Part shown: one piece after another, positions 43,817 to 54,110 of the stretch
How positions within the stretch are numbered: the stretch's first letter is position 1
Layout of the letters: each line of letters begins with the position of its first letter
From: Hordeum vulgare subsp. vulgare
Lineage: Eukaryota > Streptophyta > Magnoliopsida > Poales > Poaceae
Assembly (NCBI RefSeq): GCF_904849725.1
Contig: NC_058521.1
Span: 337,202,638-337,266,637 of the forward strand
Reading direction: 5' to 3'
DNA length: 64,000 bases
Notes under the pieces: generated by a model
The model's database searches: none
Told to the model about the DNA's origin: nothing
The model's input: only the letters and a program-made list of their open reading frames with translations
Made by a program: the position numbers and the translations under genes

Positions 43817-45705
43817 CCAGGATTCCTATGACAAGCGGGGCCATGATAATTGAAGCGCGCGCACATAGTAATATTTTGCCAGATTAGACACTATGGCGGG
43901 ACAGGACGGAGGGAAAAATGAAAAAATGGAGCAAAACCAATAGGAAAAGTTAATCCAAATCCAAAACCTAATGTGTTATGTTTGTACAAATTCAGTAAAA
44001 TATGGGTGAAGTAATTTTTTTTCTCAAACTATAGAAAGAACTAATCCAAAACACATTTTTTTGTTAGCTTCCATGGTTCGACTAATATGTATAATTGTCA
44101 TCCAAAATCATTAGTTGTCACCCATCCCGTTCAAGATCATTAGTTTTTATGAACATAGTATTAATTTAATGTTTCATGACACGTAGTGCAATACTGACGG
44201 CAAAATCAGGTGTCATGTCAAGTTGAAGTCGCCCTCACCGCCACACAACAATTACAGCGAGATCGATGGGACAGCGTTACCACAACGTCGGAACTGGTGT
44301 GACAAGTTAGTCAAGGAGGAGGTGACGTCGGCTATCACAAAGGTGTATGGCCGTCTCCACCACTACATCGGTGGCCATGACGACACCGACTCCTAATCGC
44401 AGGCTGTCAGGTCGGGCGAGGAGAGGGCGGCAAGGTAGGTGTCACGTCAGGAGTGGTTTGTGTCATAAGGTCCTGAGGAAAAACGCTCGTGTCATCAGGT
44501 CCTGGACTACCATGCAGCTTGGTTTGTAACTTGTAAGTACAATGAACAACATGTCAGTATTGCTTTTGTATTAGGTTTAGTTGTACTGACTCCTATTGTT
44601 CAGGCTAGGTTTAGTTGCGTAAGCATAATCAGTATCAAGTTAGGTTTTTAAAGAGATACTGCCTAAGCATAATTAGTTCAAGTTAGGTTCAATTGCATAA
44701 GCGCTCAAGACTAGAGTAATTAGAACAGTATAAGGCTACAAGCCAAACATATTTGTAGTTTCACTAGAAGTAAGAAAATTGTTGTTTTTAGAAGCTGTAG
44801 TATTCATTGCTAAGACATTATAATACCAAATTTTTGGAATATTGCATTATTTTAAAAATTACACTTCCAAACTAGGCCTTACTGCATATAAGTTTCATGT
44901 AATTTCGTCCAAAGCATGGAGATTCAAAGATCAGGGGGCACCGGGATGATGTACCTCTCTGAGCTGAGTAGGCGATGGGTATTGAGGAGGAACAGAGGAT
45001 CAACAGTTGAGGTGACTAGACACTAGGAGTTAGCGCCTCCGGCAGTCCTGCCAGCCGGGCGCGCTCCTGGGCTATGGTGCACCGTGCGCGCCTGCGCGAA
45101 CAGCAGACGGTCGGGCGACAAGCGGGACAAACAGCGGTAGGTCGCCCATCTCAGCCTTCGGGCTGGGTCACAAGGTGGTCTAACTGTGGCTTCGGCGGCC
45201 GGGCAGGGAGGGTGAGGCAGGCGGCTCGGCTGGCTCAAGGCGGTGGATCGAGTATTCATGACCAACAAGGTTGACCTACATCTGTGTTCGCTTCAGCACG
45301 ACGAACAGAATAGGCTGTTATTGGGCTTTATTTTTTCTCCAAGGCCATCGCCTGTTACCTACGTGGTGTACATGTCAGGTTAAATTTTAAGGTGGACCGT
45401 GGCCCATTCTGTGCCTCCATCAACGATCTCAAAGAAAGGAATCGTGATTGATTTCATCTCGAACAGTTAGCACCATTTTTCCCCTCACATTATTTATGTA
45501 TATACAGGTGTGTATAATTAATTTTATTTTTAAGTATGTGTATTTCCAGTCCTATAATAAATATAATTTGCAAACGTATAAGATCTGTTGCAATTTATGT
45601 AGGACAATATGGTAAAGAGGTGCAAGTTTACAACGCATATTCTACAACACATATATGTGTATCTCTTGTAAATTTTGCAACTTATAGTCAAAACATTGTA
45701 GAATA
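43817..45705. other. CACTA interior, right
   Basis: No recognised gene. It includes a GC-rich island at about 45020-45280 in otherwise AT-rich sequence and a moderately GC-rich stretch at 44220-44480. Confidence 0.5.
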
Positions 45706-45737
45706 TGTGTTGCTTTATAGGGGGTATCCTTGTAGTG
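45706..45737 (-). repeat. Right terminal inverted repeat of the CACTA element
   Basis: Minus strand: CACTACAAGGATACCCC, then CTATAAAGCAACACAT. Confidence 0.8.
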
Positions 45738-46877
45738 AGAAGATATCAAGCTCATGTTGTTCAGTGGGTATCTAGCTTGGAGTCCAAAAACCAATCCGAG
45801 AGAAGCTACCACTCCAACTCCGACTATAGTCAAGATCAAGGTGTTTCCGGTCTAGCACTCATATCCTCCAACTCCAATGACATATTTTGTTCACCAAATG
45901 AAGGGATTTGAAACTGCTTCATGGCTATAGGCACTAAGGTATCACACCCTGAATACTTTGACTTCAATAGTGATGAGGATGACTTACAAGGACATGATGA
46001 CTTGTTATTTGATAAAGCTAGAGATAGCAATGAAAATGAACTTGATGATAATCATACTGGTCAAGATAAGTTCTACGATGACGATAAGAAGGAGATTGAG
46101 CTCCTAACTAAATAATTAAACACTCTTATGTTAGCCCATGAATCTACTCTAGAATATCATAGGAAGCTTGCAAGAACTCATGAGAAGCTATGATTTGAGA
46201 AGCTAAATTTAGAGAAAGAACATGATTTTCTAAAAGCAATCAATGATGATCTTCGAAAGACGAGTTCTTCTTATCTAGACAAACGATTACTCTTGTCTAC
46301 TTTTGTTCCAGAAATTAAACCTAAGCATACTAGTAACAAAGGCAAGAAATTTTCTTCATCTAGTAACAACCACACTAATGCTAAATCAAATGATGTTGTT
46401 TCTAGTAGCTCTATTTATTCTACTAATGATTCTCTTAGCTAAGTTACACTTGAGCAAGAAAATGATTTATTGAAAGGGATTATAGAGAGAGGTGTCTTCA
46501 ACATTCTTGCCGGAAGTAAGCAATTCGGGGAAGTTGTACGCAAGCAAGAGGACATCGGAAGAAGCCAGTCATTGGCTACTTTGATGCAATGGGTTTGAAT
46601 GGGAAGAAGGTTAATACCCCAACCCAAAGTTTGTTCCCCAAAAGGAGATGTATGATCCTACTCTCCCCAAGGGAACAAATTCTCAAGATGACCTTCCACC
46701 ACAATACCACAAGGGAAAGAAAAGATTTAAGAGGAGATTGAACCATTTGAGGACTAATCCCAAGCGATGGACAAGTGGATTTCCAAGGCCACCACTAGCT
46801 CTACTTCATCAAGCGCTACCTCAATTCCAAGGATCCGCGTTAAGTTGGTGTGGGTCCCTAAGAAGAATAATTAGATA

Positions 46878-47650
46878 AGTTCTCGAGGGGTGACTCCGCC
46901 AATGAAATGCACTCTTATTCATTTTGGCAAGAACTATTTGCAATCAACTCCAACCTAATACATTAGTTTAAGGAGTCACACATTCCCTCAAAGGTAAGCA
47001 AGGGACAAGGTAACTAATGTATCAATGGACATCATCTCATATGTACTTCATTCCATGTCCATAGATATCCTTGTATTTGTTCCTTGTGTATGGACTAAGC
47101 CATGTAGGTCAGAAGAGTATGAAACAACATGGATTGCTCCCAACTCAAGATGATATTCATCAACAATGAGCACCCACCACTACTACACCTAGATGAAGTC
47201 TTCTACAACAAAACCCAAGGTTAGATTATCCCTCTTAGGGGGATGTCACATCAAGCAAGAGCTTTACTCTAAGACTTGAGTTAAAGCATTTCTTAAGGTG
47301 TGAACACATTGAACGCTTTATGTAAAAGTGGAAACCCCACTTGTGCTTAAACGATGAGTATGGGCTACGATCAAGTATTCTTGCTTGGCTCCTAAGTCAA
47401 TATACTAATATATGAATGACTTCATCATCGCCAAAGTGCTTGGTAGATGCTAGAATGTTTGTGCATGTTTTATTTGATATCATATGCTGTGAGCATGTTG
47501 GTATGTATAGTCTTGCTCATTCAAGGATATCCAATTATTGTTATTTGGCTTTTCATTTTATTTGGAAAATTGGATATATAAGAATGCCTATTACCCCTCT
47601 GTAGCTATCAATGGTTCCATGTCTCAAATTCTATTCATGCTACATCGTAA
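46878..47650 (+). other. Element D spacer between gag and ORF2 region
   Basis: About 0.77 kb without protease, RT or integrase motifs in any frame. Only short frames, none recognised. Confidence 0.6.
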
Positions 47651-47859
47651 AATTTGAGAAAGCACTTTAGGGACACTTTGTGTGAGGAGCACTAGGAGAT
47701 TTGCCTCGACAAGAGAAAACTTCCGAAACCTCCCATGTGGTACTAGGTGTGACCAACTCCAAAATATCATCCCCACCGAAGCACTAGGATTGATATGGTT
47801 TCTGAACCTCGATACCATCTATTCATAAATTTCAGCCTCTCCGGGTTCCACCGTCACCT

Positions 47860-48571
47860 AACAGTTATGATACTCGGTGGCACCGATATTTTTAAACCGG
47901 TGTCACCGACAGCATGGGGATATATATACTCAGCGAACCCGAACATTGAAATTTCACTTCAACTGTTGCCTCCCACAAACCCATGCTGTCGTTCTCATGT
48001 CTCCAAGACGTCGCCCTTCATCTCTCGTGCGCCCTCGCAAGAGGAGTCCTCGTCGTCGACCGCAATCTCACGTGTCGCCGCCACCCTAGGAGATCTTCGC
48101 CAAGTTAGGGTAAAGATCTCCCCCTCTCGCGCTCCCTTATCCGATTCATGCGCATTAGGTTTTGTTCCTTATCTTGCCATAGTTTGTGATTGATCCAACC
48201 ACAAAACAAATCCTATAGCATAGTCGAACGATGAATGTTAGGCCTCTATTTTTTGTGTCTCACGGTCATCGAATGAACTGGATCAATGTCACTGATTCAT
48301 GTACTAGGGTTTCTAAGAACCATCTCGGTGAGACCGAGTCTCAATTTTTGGTGCTACCGAAAAGTGTAGCCAAGTCTCTGTTGAGAAGATGGTCAGTCTC
48401 GAAGGCTCCGAATTTTTCATTTGAGTGGAACCGAAACACACAAAGTTGATATTTAAGACTAACAATTTGAGTTCAAATTTTTGAAAATGACTGTGTTTTG
48501 TGATGCTCATCCATTTTTACTCTTCAATAACTATTTACAGGGCCAGCTTGTTTGCTTGTCAGCTTGTCAAC
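47860..48571 (+). promoter_or_regulatory. Putative internal promoter and spliced leader for ORF2 of element D
   Basis: Two near-palindromes, TCGGTGGCACCGA (47874-47886) and CCGGTGTCACCG (47897-47908), stand just before a TATA box TATATATA (47921-47928). A leader follows with a 30-codon Arg/Ser/Pro-rich frame from ATG 47997 to 48089. A possible donor (GGTAAAGATC, about 48108) and acceptor (TATTTACAG, ending about 48540) would remove ~430 bases and place the ORF2 ATG (48572) near the new 5' end. The same type of CGGT..ACCG words and TATA are found in the LTR U3, so this may be a U3-like promoter inside the element. Inferred from sequence only. Confidence 0.5.
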
Positions 48572-50547
48572 ATGTCAGGTTCTGAAGATAGGCAGAATGA
48601 TTCTAGAGAGTTGAGCATGGACGTGGACTCATGCACTAGTCCTGATAAGACCACTTCTGATCCAGGAACTCCAAGCTCTCTTGATATGTCCAAGGTAGCT
48701 ACCAGGTCCAGGAAGAAGTTGAACTCAGATGAGGAGGATGCTGACTTCATTCCTGAAGAAATCACTCATCATAAGAAGAAGGAGAGGGTCACAATCAAGA
48801 AAACTATGAGAAAAGAGTATGTCAGATCAGATGCTATGAGAGCACCAGAGACTGCAAAGAAAGGGATGACACTCACCCTTGAGAACTCTACCTCCAAGCT
48901 AGCAAAGAAGCCATGTGAGAAAAGAGCGAGATAGAGAGTTATACATGTTGTTGGAAGTCCAACATCTATGTATAAAGATCCAGTAGAAACTGTTGTGGAA
49001 GAAGAGGAAGAGGTACCCAAAAATCCACCTCCTTCCAAGAACAAAAAGCTGATGGAAAATGCTCTGCCCAGCAAGTCTACAACAGAAACAAAGTCTTCTG
49101 GTCCCAAGGCCAAAAATTCTGTAGCTCCTAATCCCAAGAGGACTACAAGGGATATTCCTACAGTAGTGAAGAACAAAGTCTCTGCATCTTGAGATGTTGC
49201 TCTGGAAGAAGAAGAAGAACATGCCGTGTTGAGAAAACTAAGAGCTCACCTGACATAGCATAATGATGCACATCCTGTTGCAGAGGACATGAAGAAGAGG
49301 AGAGATCAAGTACTGAGAGTATGGAGACCAACATATCCCTATGCTGTCAGGAGGATTACAAGAGTCAATGGTTTCTTCCACACAAAGGAACAACAAGACT
49401 TTTATGATACTATGCTCTTGGACAAGAGTCCAGCTATGAGAAACATGAGATATGTAGAGTGTGACTACATAAAGAAACATGAGGACTAATTCCATCATGT
49501 GAGAGAAAATTTCAAAGCCATTGGCATATAGATTTTTGTTGCGAAAGAGATGACTTCTTGGAGCGATGAGATGATCGTGCAGTTCTACTTCACTGCATAT
49601 TTCTATCCCGATGGTAGAATTGTGTGGATGACTGAAGTTCACATGTATGACTCAACTGATGAGGAGTGGACAACCATCATAGGTGCTCCAAAGGAACTTA
49701 AGAGTGAATTGGATGTTTACTCCGAGCCAAAAATGAATTCCAACTCTATGGCTCAAATGTACAATCCCGTGCCCCACAAGTACGTGAAGATCCACAAGCT
49801 TGGATCTGTTTACATCCTACAAGCTCGGATACCTACCACCAATACCATCGCGAGATACACCCTAATGCCAAGTCAGGTGATGATAAGATGATCAGAGGGT
49901 ATTCCATCAACATGCTGCACCACATTGACACATACACCACGATTAGAATTACGTATCGGATTGTTGAGACAGTCAGGAGGACAACTGCTCATCAAAAGAG
50001 ATCCTGTGGATATGCTCCATATATTCAAATGCTGATCAATTCCGAGATTGGAAAGCATGCATATCTGCTTGATCGTACACACCTGCAACTACAACCAAAG
50101 TTTGAAGACAATGAAGTAGTGATGGTACCCAACCATCCTAGTTTAGCTACAACTCACGTTCATGCAGAGGCAGCACCAGAGGCAGAGACAGTCAAAGCAG
50201 CTCCAGCTCCATAGTTGAGGACCAAAGAGGAACAAAAGACTTATCTTATTAGCACCATCAAAGGGATGGAGAAGAATATCACTCACATCTTGCTGAACCA
50301 AAATAGTCTTGAGAGGATATTGGAGACAAAATTCCATGACCTAGATATCAAGGTGACGGAATTGACTACAACTATTGATCAAGTAAAGCATGAATATGAT
50401 ACAATGCACACACCTTGCTCCAACAGTGATGATGAGGACGATACATCTCTTCCTACTACCAGAAATTTTGGGACTCAGGCCAGATTTACAACTATGTCAT
50501 TTTCGGAAGCCCAATCATCTTCCTCAGCCCAAGCATCAACTCCATGA
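48572..50547 (+). pseudogene. Element D ORF2 (accessory ORF in env position)
   Basis: Begins MSGSEDRQNDSRELSMDVDS. Order: acidic Ser-rich N-terminus; Lys-rich clusters (HHKKKERVTIKKTMRKE, about 48769-48830); a Lys/Pro/Glu-rich linker; a central domain (about 49310-50130) with AVRRITRVNGFFHTKEQQDFY, MTSWSDEMIVQFYFTAYF and KRSCGYAPYIQMLINS; and a C-terminal heptad region (about 50215-50400, STIKGMEKNITHILLNQN...) likely to be a coiled coil, ending in a Ser/Ala/Gln-rich tail. In-frame stops at 48932, 49190, about 49253 and 49487, and a frameshift at about 49885, disable it. No signal peptide or membrane segment is seen, so it is not a typical envelope glycoprotein. The central part resembles plant retroelement Transposase_32-like proteins (from memory). 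Function unknown; homologous to the ORFs at 35538-33300 and 56690-56100. Confidence 0.75.
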
Positions 50548-51169
50548 GCTCCACCAACTCCTGCACCTGCAGTGTCTACACCTCCACATCACAAGGCATC
50601 TACTGATGTCGTCGCTGACGCTCTCCTATCGACTCCATCAACAGCTATGAGAGGAGGTCGAGCGAGAGAATCGCTTAGTTCTAGACCTTTGAAATTTTTG
50701 GTAACTTGTTGCCAACCGGGGAGAAGTGTATAGATCATTAGGGTTTAGAGAGAGAGAGTGTGTGTGTATTACTTTTTATTGCTCTCTTTTGTTTCACAAA
50801 ACATTTGGTGTTTTGGATGTCTTAAACTTTATCGTGTTTGATCATACACTTTGATTTTTGATGCTACTATGTCATACTTTTGAGCTGTCTACATGTTGAT
50901 CATTCACTCATTTGTTTGGTGTAATGTGCATTACTATTCATTCATATCATGTATACACACCACCAAGATGTATGTGACATGGAAGAGTGACTCATGATCC
51001 TAAACGTTTGTGCATTTGCATTCAAACACAAATCTAAAATAATGCACAAATTTAGGGGGAGCCTTTGCTTTTTCACATACTTCTCAAAGGAAATATGGTA
51101 ATCATTGATTATATCTTATGTCGTAGCTTTGATCTATATGTTGTCATCAATTACCAAAAATGGGGAGAT
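50548..51169 (+). other. 3' untranslated region and PPT of element D
   Basis: No gene. A (GA)n(TG)n microsatellite lies at about 50746-50777. The presumed PPT AATGGGGAGAT (51159-51169) directly precedes the 3' LTR. Confidence 0.75.
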
Positions 51170-52649
51170 TGAAAGCACAACTTCTCCCTAAGGTGGTTTT
51201 GGTAATTAATAACAACATATGTGTTATTGAACTAATCATCTTATCGAAGTATATTTCAGAAAAGTTCGAAGATATATTGGCTAAGGATTGTGAGGAGAAC
51301 CCTGGATACAAGGAAATGAATAGGATTGGCCAAGAGTTAAGCTACAAGACTACATTTTATATTTGTGAGAAATAAAGTTTGAGACCATAGAAAGCCAATA
51401 CTATTAAAAGGGGGTGCGGTTTCTATGATGAATTGGTCACTCAGGTGTTTAGAGATAGCCACCAAAAATACTCATCCATTCTTCCAAAAGATCATAATCG
51501 GTGCCACCAAGAATTTCCATTTGTCCATACCGATTTCCCACCAGACAGAACCTTTGCCAAACCCTAGAGTCTCGGTACCACAAACATTCCATTCGATGCC
51601 ATAGAAATAAGTGACCAAGTTTCTGGTATGTCATTTTTAAAAATTGGAAATTCTGAGTTTTGCAAGCGGTCTCATCAAGATTTGGAAATTGCCCTAGGTC
51701 ACCCATATCAGTACACCAAGATTCCTATATTGGTCTCACCGAGTATACAAAAGTTGCCACATTTTGTGCAAGTCAATGCCAGGGAGTTTCACTTCGGTTT
51801 CACTGAGTTGGGCAATAATGTTGTAATGGTTGGATTTCTGGAGATGCCTATAAATACCCATCCACTACCTCTCATTCGTAGAGGAAGAACTCACAACACA
51901 CATATATTTGCCATAACCATTTTTTTTGAGAGTGTCACCTACTCATGTGTTGATATCAAGATATTTCGATCCATCCATTTGAAACTTGATTTCTAGCTTT
52001 GCCAAGTTGCTTTCCACCCAATCAATCTCTTCTACCCATGTCAAATCCATGAAAGAGTTATTGAGTGTTGATGATACTATCTTTTGAAGCACAAGAGCAA
52101 GGATTTCATCATACTACCACATCTATTACTTTTTTTAAGGGTGGTGCTCCTAGATTGGTTAGGTGTCACTTGAGATCCTTCTACTTCGTGTTGTGGAATT
52201 GAACCAAGAAGTTTGTAAGGGCAATGATATTGCCTACTTCGTGAAGATCTACCCCAAGTGAGGCTATTCCTTAATGGACGTTATACATGGTGTAATAGAC
52301 AATGTTCCTTATTCGTGACCTTCATGGATTGAGCCCTACATGGACTCAAGCAGCTATTACCCTCCTTGGTTTGAATTATCCACCAACGTGGACGCACGAT
52401 TGCACCACCTATCGGAACCACGCCAAAAATAGTCGTGTCAACCTTTGCGGTTGATCATCCTTTCCCGTCCCTCTATTTACTTGTGCATGTAATTACTTTC
52501 CGCTGCTATACTCTTTGACTTGCATGTGTAGGGTGTGCTTGACTTAAAAAATTGGTAAAACTTGCCCAAAACTAAAATTGGGAAAAGGCTATGTTTCTAT
52601 TTGGTCAAGCAGTCTAATCACCCTCTCTAGACATACTTATGATCCTACA
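51170..52649 (+). repeat. 3' LTR of element D
   Basis: 1480 bp, TGAAAGCACAAC...GATCCTACA, with TATA box TATAAATA at 51849-51856; followed by TSD TCTCC. Confidence 0.88.
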
Positions 52650-53579
52650 TCTCCTCAACACTCAATTAGTCTCTCACAAAATATGGCTTCTTAGAAGAGA
52701 ATGATTGGGTGGAAAACAACTTGGGGAGGCTAGAAATCAAGATTCGTATGGTTGGAGTGGAAGATCTTGATCTCAACACATGAGTAGGTGATTCTCTCTC
52801 ACAAATTGGATGTGGAAGTGTTTGCTTGTTGTGAGTGCTCTCTCTATGAATGAGAGGGATGCGGAGGGGTATATATAGCCATCACAAAAAATCCAACCAT
52901 TACAACATTATTGCCGAACTCGGTGGAACCGAAGCAAAAACTCGGTTGCACCGACTTGTGCAAAATTGTCTAACTTTTGGTTTCTCAATGAGACCGATAC
53001 GAAGCATCTTGATGAGACCGATACGGTTGTCCTAGGCAGTTTCACTAACTAGAAGTCACCGAACTAAAAAACTCTTCAATTCAGATTTTTGTCAATTAGA
53101 TACCAATGAATTGGTCACTGTTTTTGGCTGTTCTGAGATGTGACTTGGTTACATCGAGTTGCTAGGGTTTGCCTCTGGGTTATGTCTAAGCAAAACTCGA
53201 TATGGCCAATTTCGGAAAGTTGGTCAAACCGAATCTGACTTTAGAATTTTGGACAAAATATATTGTGGGAGAAATGTTGGGGCTTTTGGTGGCTAATCTC
53301 TAAGCACTTTAGCAAGCAGATCATCATCGATACCTCATACCCTTTTAATAGTATTGGCTTTCCTATGGACTCAAAATGTGACTTCTCACATAAATATAAA
53401 ATGTAGAGTCTTGAAGCTTTTTCCAATTGATGTTCCAAGCATCTAGTGATTCTCCTCACAATCCTAGCCAATCCATTCATTGAACTTTTCCTAAAATATA
53501 CTTGATAGAATCATTAGTCAAACAAAGTATTTTTTTGTTATTAATTACCAAAACCACCTAGGGAGAAGTTGTGCTTTCA
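52650..53579 (-). repeat. Element E 5' LTR, proximal fragment
   Basis: Starts (plus reading) with TCTCC, the right TSD of D, then continues CTCAACACTCAAT as in E's 3' LTR, to GTGCTTTCA at 53579. TATA-like TATATATAG at about 52871-52879. No gene. Confidence 0.87.
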
Positions 53580-53710
53580 GAGGAGGCACTTCCGTTCGAG
53601 CGACTATGGACCTGATGGGTCCCATATGTTACAAGACGAATCATTTATTTGCGTGTAATGAGGAAGCATTTCTGTTTGTGCGAACATGGACCATGTGGGT
53701 GCAAGTTGTG
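53580..53710 (+). repeat. Degenerate ~79-bp tandem array, right part
   Basis: Begins GAGGAGGCACTTCCG and continues with GATGGGTCCCATATGTTAC, in register with the left part: bridging the E insertion puts the next CACTTCC anchor 80 bp after the one at 31391. Confidence 0.8.
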
Positions 53711-54110
53711 AGCCTCTACACATATAGTCCTCTTCCGATGGTTGATATTCGTCAACCAAGTTAACCATGCTGCATTGAGATCTCCAAGGCGGTGGATGAT
53801 AGTGATGCCTATGAAGGAGATGCCCCAGAGTCGTGGAAGACTCCGCGGTGTATGCCCATGCGGAGTGGAGTACGAGGATATACTAGTTCGGCTGTGGTGT
53901 GAGGATGAAGTCGTCGGAGAATAATAGGAGGTGTGGCTGATTAGAGGGATGGCTTGGCCAGTGATGGGAGTAGGGTGGGGTGTTGAGGCCTACGCGACAC
54001 CACAACCAACTATGAGAGATGGGAGAAGGAGGTCCCGATGGTGCTTGTTTGGGCAGCTGGAGCAAGAAGATCAGAGATTGAAGAAGAACGATGAACATTG
54101 GATTGACATA
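53711..54110. other. Unclassified flank between array and element G
   Basis: 400 bp. Small frames on both strands without recognised homology. No feature supported. Confidence 0.5.

Larger units (their letters stand above)
38818..45737. mobile_element. CACTA transposon, non-autonomous
   Basis: 6920 bp. Termini CACTACGACAAG at the left and, reverse-complemented, CACTACAAGGAT at the right; the subterminal GTATAGCAACAC / CTATAAAGCAACAC parts also pair. Three-base TSD AGA at 38815-38817 and 45738-45740, the size made by CACTA transposases. Inserted in the gag of element D. No long transposase frame is visible. It contains a solo LTR (41795-43222) and a set of short exon-like pieces on the minus strand. 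Confidence 0.88.
37772..46877 (+). pseudogene. Element D gag, Copia-type (UBN2), split by the CACTA transposon
   Basis: Starts MASSEGNYHYRCPYFDG at 37772. The first part is a UBN2/retrotransposon gag domain (FDGTNFES, a KMKMHILGHNP-like helix, DTLVDKHVATEF..., ALDGKYDTMC). A CCHC zinc knuckle follows at about 38605-38650 (CNYYDCGRPKHYSNEC). A frameshift at about 38720 precedes the CACTA insertion at 38818. After 45740 the frame carries on exactly where it left off (…IHSRR before, YQAHVVQW after), then runs through an acidic stretch (FDFNSDEDDLQGHDDLL) and a long Leu/Glu/Lys-rich region with coiled-coil character (46080-46270), and a C-terminal part to about 46877. Several in-frame stops (37837, 38072, 38597, 45912, 46112) show that it is dead. 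Gag would build the particle core. Confidence 0.8.
36211..52649 (+). mobile_element. Element D: non-autonomous LTR retrotransposon with gag and ORF2 but no pol
   Basis: 5' LTR 36211-37718, iMet-type PBS at 37721, Copia-type gag from 37772, ORF2 48572-50547, PPT 51159-51169, 3' LTR 51170-52649; TSD TCTCC on both sides. It sits inside the 5' LTR of element E. A CACTA transposon (38818-45737) splits its gag. Without it D would be about 9.5 kb. I found no RT, RNase H or integrase motif between gag and ORF2, so D would need enzymes in trans. The LTRs differ at 11 of about the first 82 aligned positions plus one gap, so the insertion is old for this kind of region. Confidence 0.88.
31469..53579 (-). 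mobile_element. Element E: minus-strand LTR element of the gag+ORF2 family
   Basis: Minus-strand LTR ends TGAAAGCAC...TCCTACA define it. 3' LTR 32963-31469, PPT at 32978-32964, internal region 35955-32979 with ORF2, and a 5' LTR starting at 53579 that is cut in two by element D. Flanks GAGTA (31464-31468) and GAGGA (53580-53584) are a TSD with one mismatch. The last ~326 bp of the 5' LTR, the PBS and gag are deleted, so the LTR joins straight to the ORF2 leader at about 35955. Without D its length would be about 5.7 kb. Confidence 0.87.

Noticed and set aside
45023..45268. Arg/Pro-rich 81-codon minus frame as a host gene exon
   Set aside because: Open on both strands, no splice sites or recognised domain; kept only as a possible captured fragment.
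52650..53579. Separate LTR element right of D
   Set aside because: It continues 35956-36210 across D with a shared TCTCC, so it is the other half of E's 5' LTR.
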